Source of the DNA: DATDTB01 sp035291025
GTDB lineage: Archaea > Iainarchaeota > Iainarchaeia > JAFGOX01 > DATDTB01
Assembly: GCA_035291025.1 (NCBI GenBank)
Contig: DATDTB010000026.1
Location: 1 to 5,116, forward strand
DNA length: 5,116 bases
Direction: 5' to 3'
Of this stretch, positions 1 through 5,116 are shown one piece after another. Both the position numbers and the translations under genes were made by a program. The notes under the pieces were generated by a model. It did no database searches. It was not told where the DNA came from and saw only the letters and a list, made by a program, of their open reading frames with translations. Numbering within the stretch: the stretch's first letter is position 1; the number at the start of each line of letters is the position of its first letter.

Positions 1-1
1 C

Positions 2-1375
2 AACCCTGAGTCCACTCCTTCTCCCGAGCCCGGGCAAGAGTACCAAACGCCTGAGTCTTACCAGACCCCTTCTTCTCCAACTCCATCGCCTGAAGACGAC
101 AGGCGCCGCGCGGAAGACGAGCAGAGGAGGCGCGACGAGGACAGGCGAAGGATAGACGACCAGAGAAGGGATGACGGCCAGAGGCAGCGCGAGGAAATTG
201 ACAGGCAACGCGAAGAAGAAGGAAAGAGGATGATGGAACAGGCAAGGGCTGACTGCCTTCAAAGGGTGAGCACGAGTTGTGGGCAGTTCTGGGAACAGCA
301 GAGCAGGAACTGCGTGGAACGCGAAAAGAACTGCAGCCAAACCGGCTTCATTGAAAACTGCAGGACGCAGTCGCAGAAGGGCTTTGAGCAGTTCGCCAAG
401 CAAGCCAAGCGCCAGTGCGACCAAATGTGGGAGCGCGGCAAGGGCGGGATGGAGTTAATGTGCAAGCGCGCCGAGCAAGGCTACAATGACTGCAGGAAGA
501 ACTTCGAGAAGGGCTGCTCGTACGTGGAAAAGGCGTTGGACAAGTGCAATCAAGCCAAGGACGAGGCTTCAATCAAGGAAAAGCTTTCGAAGAAAGCTGA
601 AGACTTTTGCCGCGCCCAGAAATACGTTTCAAGCAAGACCTTCGCGAGGGCTAGGGAGTCAGCCGAAATAGACCTTTCAAGCGCTTCCCCCTCGGAGGAA
701 CTGCCTGTCGTGGTAGCCTTGGAGGCTGGCAGCGCGCGAGAGGCAGCGCTGGAACTCGCTTCCATTGCCTCCCGGGTTGGCGAGGAAATAAACATTGCTG
801 GCTTGGTCATTTTGAAGATGACAGTGAAGGCAAGCGACGTGAGCGACTTGTACGGCATTGAAGGCGTGGTTGACGTCAAACTTGACTCGTTTGCGCGAGC
901 CAAGGAAAGCATCAAGGCAGAAGTCAACGCACCCGAATTCAAGTCCTTGGCTGACGCCCCTGACGCCAAGGAAGTCATTTCCGCCCTGATTGCGGCGCAG
1001 GAAGTCGTTGAAGGCGACTTCAAGGCGTGGGCTTCCGCGGACACTGCCAGAGTCATTGAAGGCTTGGAGTCCTTGAAGGAAGCAGACGACGAGGAAACCA
1101 AGAAGGACTTCTTGTACCGCATTACCCAGTTCCTTGGAATGAAGTCCCAGGAGGAACGGAAGACCGCGGAGACGATAAAGGAAGGCACTGAAAAGCTCGG
1201 CGAAGCCGTTGAAAGCATTGAAGAACTATCAAACCAAGTAAGCGACGTCTCCGTAAAGGCAGAGTTGAGCGAGAAAGCCAGGGAACTCAGGGAGAAAAAG
1301 GAAAAACTTGACTCCGTGGCCGACGAAAAGGCGAGGGGCGCCGCTGGGGTCTTTTCATTGATTGGGGCTAGGTAA
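2..1375 (+). CDS. Cys-rich multidomain probable surface protein, 5' partial
   Basis: I do not recognise this gene. The frame is open from base 2 (first whole codon), so the start lies left of the window; the Met codons at 230 and 233 are internal, because 76 in-frame sense codons precede them. Visible product is 457 residues, ending at TAA 1373-1375. In order: a Pro/Ser/Thr-rich spacer (codons at 2-91); a charged stretch (92-229) in which 36 of 46 residues are D, E, R or K, probably a single or coiled helix; a helical region with 11 cysteines (254-610) including a twin CX9C motif at 461-547; an alpha/beta segment (701-886) resembling the I9/subtilisin-propeptide fold; and a Lys/Glu/Ala-rich helical C-terminus with no cysteine. 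The clustered cysteines suggest disulfides outside the cytoplasm, and the Pro-rich spacer would fit a surface protein; any signal peptide or anchor would lie in the missing part. The C-terminus ends in a short hydrophobic stretch too short for a clear membrane helix. The gene converges on the SPFH gene. Coding status is certain in practice; function is unknown. Confidence 0.85.
   Translation, partial: NPESTPSPEPGQEYQTPESYQTPSSPTPSPEDDRRRAEDEQRRRDEDRRRIDDQRRDDGQRQREEIDRQREEEGKRMMEQARADCLQRVSTSCGQFWEQQSRNCVEREKNCSQTGFIENCRTQSQKGFEQFAKQAKRQCDQMWERGKGGMELMCKRAEQGYNDCRKNFEKGCSYVEKALDKCNQAKDEASIKEKLSKKAEDFCRAQKYVSSKTFARARESAEIDLSSASPSEELPVVVALEAGSAREAALELASIASRVGEEINIAGLVILKMTVKASDVSDLYGIEGVVDVKLDSFARAKESIKAEVNAPEFKSLADAPDAKEVISALIAAQEVVEGDFKAWASADTARVIEGLESLKEADDEETKKDFLYRITQFLGMKSQEERKTAETIKEGTEKLGEAVESIEELSNQVSDVSVKAELSEKARELREKKEKLDSVADEKARGAAGVFSLIGAR
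461..547 (+). other. Twin CX9C (CHCH-like) cysteine motif within the Cys-rich protein
   Basis: The codons read C-x9-C-x7-C-x9-C, with TGC codons at 461, 491, 515 and 545. Intervening residues are rich in K, E, Q, A and D with few helix breakers, so two antiparallel helices joined by two disulfides is a natural reading, as in eukaryotic CHCH proteins. A looser version, C-x10-C-x6-C-x8-C, lies upstream at 278-361, so there may be two tandem hairpins. Additional cysteines have codons at 254, 416 and 608. The spacing is seen directly; the fold is inferred, and similarity to CHCH proteins may be convergent. Confidence 0.6.
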
Positions 1376-1397
1376 AAACAAAGCAAAAAACGCGCAG

Positions 1398-1441
1398 GTC
1401 TTTTTCCCCCTAACTGTTAGGGGGAAGGACTTGTTTTTTTT
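1398..1441 (+). terminator. Hairpin plus T-run terminator between convergent genes
   Basis: A perfect 10-bp stem (1404-1413 with 1417-1426, TTCCCCCTAA/TTAGGGGGAA) closes a 3-base CTG loop. It extends by two T-G wobbles and one A-T pair to 1401/1429, and is followed by eight T at 1434-1441. This sits 22 bases or more past the stop codon of the Cys-rich gene and fits termination of that transcript. On the minus strand the same hairpin lies just past the SPFH stop codon and is followed, after a short GC-rich stretch, by T-runs (complement of 1385-1390 and 1374-1378), so it may serve both genes. Archaeal termination depends mainly on the U-run, so the stem may matter more for transcript 3' stability. 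Confidence 0.7.
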
Positions 1442-2522
1442 ATTTCTTTTTCTTTGCCTTCCTTAAGGCGTTGTAGTGGTGCTTGAACAGCTTTTCGTGC
1501 CTTGCTTCTTCCGGGGCCGGAGCGCCTTCTGCTTGGATTGCCTTTTGGACTTCCTTGGGCGCGTCGCCCTTGGTTGCCGCCTTGATTAGTCCCGCGTACT
1601 TGTCAATCAATTCCTTTACTTCGTCGCGTTCGCTGCCCCTTGGCTGTATTCTCCCGGAAAAGAACTCGCCCACGCGCGTGAGCTCCATTGGCACGACGAG
1701 CTTTGAAGCCTTTCCTTCGGCGAGCTTTTCAAGGGCCTGCAAGTAGTAATAGACGATGTTTTCATTGGTCATTCCATGAGTCGCGGCGCGTATTTTGTCG
1801 ATTTCCTCTTTCTTGCCTTCCGCGCGCGTTATCATTGCCTCTTTTTCCTTTTTTGCGGCCTGCGCGGAATGCATTGCCTTAATGAGCTGTTCAGGCAAGT
1901 CAACGTCTTTTATTTCAACGTCAACCTCCACTCCCCAGTCCTTCGCCGCCTTCCCGACTTCTTCTGTGAGCTTTTCGTTCAGCAAGTCCCTGTTTGAAAT
2001 TACTTCGTCAACGGTCATCTTGCCGATTTCGTCGCGCAGCGAGGAAATGATGAATAGTTTCGCGGCTTCCTCGTAGTCCTCTACTTTCAGGATGGCGTTT
2101 TCGGGCTTTTTCACGGTCATGTACAAGACCGTGTCGACTTGCGCTTCAATCTTGTCCCTTGTTATGACGTCCTGCTTTGGCAAGTCAATCGTTTGAGTGC
2201 GCAAGTCCACTTTTTCGTAAGTGTGCATAAAAGGGATGAGGAAAACAAAGCCCGGCCCCTTCACTCCAGAGTAAGTCCCGAAAGTGAACAGCACTATCCT
2301 CTCGTAGTCGTTGAGTATTATCCAGAAACTAGTGCTGACCATCAAGTAAAGAAACGCGGCCGCGAACAACAGCAATCCAACTTCCCACAACTGCAGCCCC
2401 GAGAAAACGCCCAAAACCGAGGGGATTCCGTAAAAGCCCATGTAAACAGCGGCGGCAATCAACAGCAAGACAACTAGTATGACTGTAACTGCCTGCGCGC
2501 TTTTCTCGACGTCGTGAGCCAT
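1440..2522 (-). CDS. SPFH/stomatin-prohibitin family membrane protein
   Basis: Product is 360 residues from the ATG at 2522. Two hydrophobic segments (about residues 11-30 and 45-70) precede an SPFH (band 7) domain from about residue 71 to 220. Family hallmarks are visible: YERIVLFTFG near 73-82, GPGFVFLIPF near 89-98, RTQTIDLPKQDVITRD near 108-123, and the WGVEVDVEIKDVDLP segment near 196-210. An Ala/Lys/Glu-rich coiled coil (about 217-245) and a stomatin-like YYYLQALEKLAEGK segment near 258-271 follow. A further 70 residues end in a basic KAKKKK tail. Stomatins oligomerise on membranes and organise or regulate neighbouring membrane proteins and proteases. An upstream in-frame ATG at 2555 would add 11 residues, but it overlaps the TATA-like element and lies upstream of the predicted transcription start, so 2522 is preferred. 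Archaeal stomatins are often paired with an NfeD/STOPP protein; none is in this window. It is divergent from the DUF373 gene and convergent with the Cys-rich gene. Confidence 0.93.
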   Translation of the reverse strand: MAHDVEKSAQAVTVILVVLLLIAAAVYMGFYGIPSVLGVFSGLQLWEVGLLLFAAAFLYLMVSTSFWIILNDYERIVLFTFGTYSGVKGPGFVFLIPFMHTYEKVDLRTQTIDLPKQDVITRDKIEAQVDTVLYMTVKKPENAILKVEDYEEAAKLFIISSLRDEIGKMTVDEVISNRDLLNEKLTEEVGKAAKDWGVEVDVEIKDVDLPEQLIKAMHSAQAAKKEKEAMITRAEGKKEEIDKIRAATHGMTNENIVYYYLQALEKLAEGKASKLVVPMELTRVGEFFSGRIQPRGSERDEVKELIDKYAGLIKAATKGDAPKEVQKAIQAEGAPAPEEARHEKLFKHHYNALRKAKKKK

Positions 2523-2545
2523 TTGCAATCCAAAACAACCATGCG

Positions 2546-2561
2546 CGAAAAGCATTTAAAA
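2546..2561 (+). promoter_or_regulatory. Possible BRE/TATA promoter for the DUF373 gene, sharing the SPFH TATA core
   Basis: On the plus strand, purine-rich CGAAAAG (2546-2552) precedes ATTTAAAA (2554-2561), the arrangement expected for a TFB-recognition element and TATA box. Transcription would start near 2584, leaving a leader of about 24 bases before the ATG at 2608. The core TTTAAA (2555-2560) is a palindrome, so the same bases could be used in both directions. A competing choice is the T-rich CTTTATCT at 2573-2580, entered separately. Confidence 0.4.
2554..2561 (-). promoter_or_regulatory. Probable TATA box for the SPFH gene
   Basis: Read on the minus strand this is TTTTAAAT, close to the archaeal TATA consensus. 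Its centre is about 35 bases from the ATG at 2522. With the usual 25-27 base spacing, transcription would begin near 2531, giving a leader of only about 9 bases. No clear Shine-Dalgarno sequence is seen before the ATG, consistent with near-leaderless translation. A weaker alternative is AGATAAAG on the minus strand at about 2573-2580, which would start transcription near 2551. Either way the upstream ATG at 2555 would not be transcribed. Confidence 0.5.
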
Positions 2562-2572
2562 CACGAATACAC

Positions 2573-2580
2573 CTTTATCT
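2573..2580 (+). promoter_or_regulatory. Alternative TATA-like element for the DUF373 gene
   Basis: CTTTATCT is a weaker match to the archaeal TATA box, but its spacing predicts a start near 2603, only about 5 bases before the ATG at 2608, giving an essentially leaderless message. No convincing Shine-Dalgarno sequence lies upstream of 2608, which mildly favours this element. The sequence alone does not decide between this and the 2554-2561 element. Confidence 0.35.
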
Positions 2581-2607
2581 TTTCGCATTGAACGGGCGTG
2601 GAATGGA

Positions 2608-3831
2608 ATGGCAACAAAGCAAAGAGTCCTCGTACTGGCAGTTGACCGCGACGACGACGTTGGAGTCAAGGCGGGAGTGGAAGGCCCCATTGTCGGGCGT
2701 GCCGAGAACTTGGAGGCCGCTGCAAAGCTCGCCTTGTCGGACCCGAGCGAGGCCGACGCCAACGCCATGTTCGCTGCAGTAAAGGTCAGGGACGAGATAG
2801 AAAACAAGTGCGAGGCAGTGGAAGTCGCGACGCTTTCCGGGGACTCAAAGAAGGGCTTTGCAGCGGACCAAAAGATTGCCGCCCAGCTTTCCGAAGTCCT
2901 TGAAAATTTTCCCGCTGACGGGATTTACCTCGTTACGGACGGCGCCGATGACGATACGCTCATCCCCGTGCTGCAGTCACAGCTCCCCATTATCTCGAAG
3001 CACTTGGTCCGAGTAAAGCAAGCTGTTGAATTGGAAAGGACTTACTTCGTGATAAAGGAGGCCTTGAAGGAGCCGGAAATAGCCAAAGTAGTTTTCCTGA
3101 TTCCCGGCCTCGTGTTGTTTTCCTACGTTGCATTCGGCGTCTCCAGCCTTCGCGCGGTATTCGGAGTCCTCGGCCTTTACTTGATTGCACGCGGCACGAA
3201 CTTTGACAACTGGGCCTACAACGGCCTTTCGCGCTTCTTTGCCGCAATTTCACTTCAACGCCTTAGCTTCCCGTTTTACCTTGCGACAATCCTGTTCTTC
3301 CTCTTCTTCGTCATAGCGGCTGCTGCCTCGTACTTCAACGAACTCGGAGAGCCATTCTATAGGCAGTTAAGCACGGCCACCCTGAGCTCGGTTAGCTTCC
3401 TCGCCCTGTCAGGAATCAGTTTCGTGCTCGGTCGCTTGGTTGACGTGCACTACCTTAACTTGGCGCACAACCTCCGCCGCTACATTCAATCCCTCGTCTC
3501 AGTGCTCGTCCTGTGGCACGTTGTCACAGTCGCCGTGCACGTGGCGCTTGGCTTGGATGACTTCAACAGCTTTTCTTACTCCCTTTTGTTGGGGCTGGTG
3601 GCGCTGGCAATCACGTCGCAGGTCACGAAGATTTTCACCGTCACCCTTTCGCCGGAGGAAAAGCCAACAGGAACCCCGGTTTTTGACTCTAGGGGCAGGA
3701 TTATTGGAGAACTAGCAAAGTACGACAAGAAGCACGCGAAAGCCGTAATAAAACCCAGGCGCGGAAAGCCCTACGATCTGCCCTTGAATTACTTGAACCC
3801 ACGCATTGAAGGCGTTGTAAGAGTCGACTGA
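2608..3831 (+). CDS. DUF373 family integral membrane protein with PRC-barrel-like C-terminus
   Basis: Product is 407 residues. The soluble N-terminal part (about 1-150) carries the family pattern: LVLAVDRDDDVGVKAG (8-23), GPIVGRAENLEAAAKLAL (26-43), then DPSEADANAMFAAVK (45-59), VEVATLSGD (71-79) and IYLVTDGADDD (106-116). About six hydrophobic segments follow, near residues 161-177, 181-195, 221-241, 257-275, 293-314 and 323-340. The last 55 residues (GTPVFDSRGRIIGEL, 355-369, through LPLNYL) resemble a PRC-barrel. DUF373 is an archaeal membrane family with no established function that I know of. The conserved acidic clusters in a Rossmann-like N-terminal part suggest a ligand or metal site, which is inference. 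The ATG at 2608 is chosen because the family similarity begins within a few residues of it; the ATG at 2603 is in another frame. It is divergent from the SPFH gene and convergent with lonB. The only cysteine is residue 68. Family assignment is strong; biochemical role is unknown. Confidence 0.93.
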   Translation: MATKQRVLVLAVDRDDDVGVKAGVEGPIVGRAENLEAAAKLALSDPSEADANAMFAAVKVRDEIENKCEAVEVATLSGDSKKGFAADQKIAAQLSEVLENFPADGIYLVTDGADDDTLIPVLQSQLPIISKHLVRVKQAVELERTYFVIKEALKEPEIAKVVFLIPGLVLFSYVAFGVSSLRAVFGVLGLYLIARGTNFDNWAYNGLSRFFAAISLQRLSFPFYLATILFFLFFVIAAAASYFNELGEPFYRQLSTATLSSVSFLALSGISFVLGRLVDVHYLNLAHNLRRYIQSLVSVLVLWHVVTVAVHVALGLDDFNSFSYSLLLGLVALAITSQVTKIFTVTLSPEEKPTGTPVFDSRGRIIGELAKYDKKHAKAVIKPRRGKPYDLPLNYLNPRIEGVVRVD

Positions 3832-3837
3832 TTTTTT
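3832..3837 (+). terminator. T-run terminator after the DUF373 gene
   Basis: Six T follow the TGA stop (3829-3831) directly, within the 18-base gap to the convergent lonB stop. Archaeal RNA polymerase can terminate on such U-tracts without a hairpin. No comparable T-run is seen in the gap on the minus strand, so the lonB transcript may run into the DUF373 3' end. Six T is a modest signal. Confidence 0.4.
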
Positions 3838-3849
3838 CCCAATTTGAAT

Positions 3850-5116
3850 TTACTTTATTTCCTTCCGCATCAACCTGATCGCCTCTTGCTTTTTCTTGCC
3901 TTCAACGAGTGCTACCTCGCATATTTCCCTGATGTTCGAAACCGGTATTATTTTCATGCCATGCAGCGCGCTTTCCGGCAAAACGATGTCGTCGAGGTTT
4001 TTCCTTGGGATTATGACTTCCTTCAAGCCCACGTCCCTCGCCGCCAGGATTTTGTAGTTAATCCCGCCAACAGGCAGGACTTCCCCGCGGACTGTCAGGG
4101 AGCCAGTCATTGCCACGTCCTGGCGCACGGGTATTTCGAGGAAGGCGGAAATGACCGCGGTAGCGACCGTTATTGAAGCCGAGTCTCCTTCAATGCCGCC
4201 GGGGGTTTGAATGAACTGGACGTAGACGTCGTACTTGCCTGAAAGGTCTTTCCCGAAGACTTTTTTCACGATGGCTGAAACGTTCTTTATGGCTTCCTGC
4301 GCTATTTTCCCAAGCCCCCCGGTCGCGATTATTTCGTTTATCTTGCCGCCCGGCGTTACTTCAGCCTCCACGGGCAAGACGACGCCGGCGTCCGAGCTGC
4401 CCATGACGGCCAAGCCGTTAACCCTGCCTACTTGCTTTCCGTGGACCTTGATGACGTCGTAGTCCTTCTTGTAGGCGAGAACCTCGTCGGCAATCTGTCT
4501 CTCGAGGCTCCTCGCGTACTTCTGGGCAAGGTCTACTTCGTGTGCCGTCACGTGCTTTTTGCCTTTTTCAAGGGCCAAGTCCCCCGCAGTCCTGATGAGC
4601 CCGCCCAAGTCCCTCAACTTCAACGTAAGCTTTCCCTTTCGGCCGGCGCGTTTTTGCGCCTCCAGGACTATTTCCTCTACTCCTTCCCTGGCGAAGTGGG
4701 GTATTTTCCCGTCCTTTCTTACTTCCTGCGCGACAAAGTACGCCAAGCTATTCCGGTTTTCCTTTGTGTCGTCAATTACGTCGTTCATGTAAACCTCGTA
4801 CCCGTAGCCGCGTATCCTGGAACGCAGCGCGGGGTGGATGTTCTTCAAGGCCTCGTAGTTGCCGGAGGCAACGAGAACGAAGTCGCACGGGACGGGCTCG
4901 GTTTGCGTTTGCGCCCCCGAGCTTTGCTCGCTTTGCCCAGTAATGGAGTACTTCTTTTCCTGCATCGCGGTAAGCAGTTCCTGCTGCGACTTCGGGGTGA
5001 GTGTGGCGAGTTCGTCAATGTACAGTACTCCCTTGTTGGCTTTGTGGATGGCGCCTGCAACAATGCGCAAGTGCGCCGGAGTTCCAAGTCCGCCACTTTG
5101 CAATGGATCGTGCTTG
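3850..5116 (-). CDS. lonB: Archaeal membrane-type Lon protease (LonB), 5' partial
   Basis: The frame stays open to the right edge, so the start is outside; 421 whole codons are visible, with TAA at 3850-3852. Counting from the codon at 5103: HDPLQSGGLGTPAH leads into the Walker B motif VLYIDEL (26-32, coded at 5008-5028), then ITGQSEQSSGA and sensor 1 in VASGN (near 78-82), LRSRI (93-97, likely arginine-finger region), and the sensor-2 region LRDLGGLIRTAGDLA (163-177). The protease domain contains the catalytic Ser308 in EGDSAS (codon 4180-4182) and Lys351 in PVGGINYKILAA (codon 4051-4053), the Lon Ser-Lys dyad. LonB is an ATP-dependent hexameric protease tethered to the inner face of the membrane by helices inserted between Walker A and Walker B. 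Walker A and those helices lie beyond the window, as expected from the usual 620-700 residue length. The TTG at 5103 is not a start: conserved KHDP coding precedes it in frame. No intein is present in the visible part, and the active site looks intact. Confidence 0.96.
   Translation of the reverse strand, partial: KHDPLQSGGLGTPAHLRIVAGAIHKANKGVLYIDELATLTPKSQQELLTAMQEKKYSITGQSEQSSGAQTQTEPVPCDFVLVASGNYEALKNIHPALRSRIRGYGYEVYMNDVIDDTKENRNSLAYFVAQEVRKDGKIPHFAREGVEEIVLEAQKRAGRKGKLTLKLRDLGGLIRTAGDLALEKGKKHVTAHEVDLAQKYARSLERQIADEVLAYKKDYDVIKVHGKQVGRVNGLAVMGSSDAGVVLPVEAEVTPGGKINEIIATGGLGKIAQEAIKNVSAIVKKVFGKDLSGKYDVYVQFIQTPGGIEGDSASITVATAVISAFLEIPVRQDVAMTGSLTVRGEVLPVGGINYKILAARDVGLKEVIIPRKNLDDIVLPESALHGMKIIPVSNIREICEVALVEGKKKQEAIRLMRKEIK

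Noticed and set aside
95..229. Direct repeat or CRISPR-like array in the Arg/Asp-rich region
   Set aside because: The repetitiveness comes from repeated Arg, Asp and Glu codons; there are no constant repeat units with regular spacers.
230..1375. Gene start at the ATG at 230 for the Cys-rich protein
   Set aside because: The same frame is open back to base 2, with biased, gene-like composition (Pro-rich then charged), so 230 is an internal Met and the gene is cut by the window edge.
550..1386. Long antisense open frame of 278 codons on the minus strand
   Set aside because: It lies opposite the Cys-rich gene in a complementary frame, its translation is a Ser/Ala-rich low-complexity mirror of the sense codons, and it shows no recognisable domain or promoter. 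The sense frame has clear domain structure.
2139..2477. Plus-strand open frame of 112 codons
   Set aside because: It lies wholly antisense to the conserved SPFH domain and membrane segments; its translation shows no family features.
2523..2555. Upstream ATG at 2555 as the SPFH start
   Set aside because: It overlaps the TATA-like element and lies upstream of both plausible transcription starts. The added residues look non-conserved and include a cysteine, while the rest of the protein has none.
3822..3829. Palindrome AGTCGACT at the end of the DUF373 gene as an operator
   Set aside because: It is a short 8-base palindrome within coding sequence at the stop codon, between convergent genes with no promoter nearby; chance is sufficient.
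5101..5103. TTG at 5103 as the LonB start
   Set aside because: The in-frame codons before it encode KHDP, part of the conserved stretch preceding Walker B in archaeal Lon, and the frame continues to the window edge.
3850..5116. Possible intein or inactivating lesion in lonB
   Set aside because: Archaeal lon genes sometimes carry inteins, but the visible sequence is collinear with the family, and Walker B, sensor 1, the catalytic Ser and the catalytic Lys are all intact.

Overview
The window looks archaeal. It carries an archaeal-type (LonB-like) membrane Lon protease, a DUF373 integral membrane protein (a family known essentially only from archaea), and an SPFH/stomatin protein. Its only well-defined intergenic promoter region holds TATA-like elements with very short leaders, rather than bacterial -10/-35 boxes. 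A euryarchaeal or DPANN (for example Diapherotrites/Micrarchaeota-like) source is plausible, but the sequence does not settle the lineage. Base composition is balanced and the coding style is uniform across all four genes, with no sign of mobile elements, RNA genes, CRISPR or recent transfer.

Layout: (1) 2-1375, plus strand, the 3' part of a long unrecognised gene whose reading frame runs off the left edge. It has a Pro-rich spacer, a highly charged helix, an 11-cysteine helical region containing an exact twin CX9C motif, a small alpha/beta domain resembling an I9-type propeptide, and a helical C-terminus. (2) 1376-1439, a short convergent gap with a strong hairpin followed by a T-run. (3) 1440-2522, minus strand, a stomatin/prohibitin-like SPFH protein with two N-terminal membrane helices. 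(4) 2523-2607, an 85-base divergent promoter region. (5) 2608-3831, plus strand, DUF373 membrane protein with a PRC-barrel-like C-terminal tail. (6) 3832-3849, an 18-base convergent gap. (7) 3850-5116, minus strand, the ATPase C-terminal part and complete proteolytic domain of LonB, running off the right edge.

How the genes may work together: LonB is the membrane-bound ATP-dependent protease of archaea, which generally lack FtsH. In bacteria and mitochondria, SPFH proteins (HflK/C, prohibitins) scaffold and regulate FtsH. An SPFH protein two genes from LonB, with an undescribed membrane protein between them, suggests a membrane-organisation or membrane-quality-control neighbourhood. This is inference from proximity: the genes are on alternating strands and do not form an operon. 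The Cys-rich protein is probably extracytoplasmic, because eleven cysteines clustered in about 120 residues contrast with one or two or none in its neighbours' visible products. Its function is unknown. The most novel-looking items are that Cys-rich protein and the possibly shared divergent TATA element.
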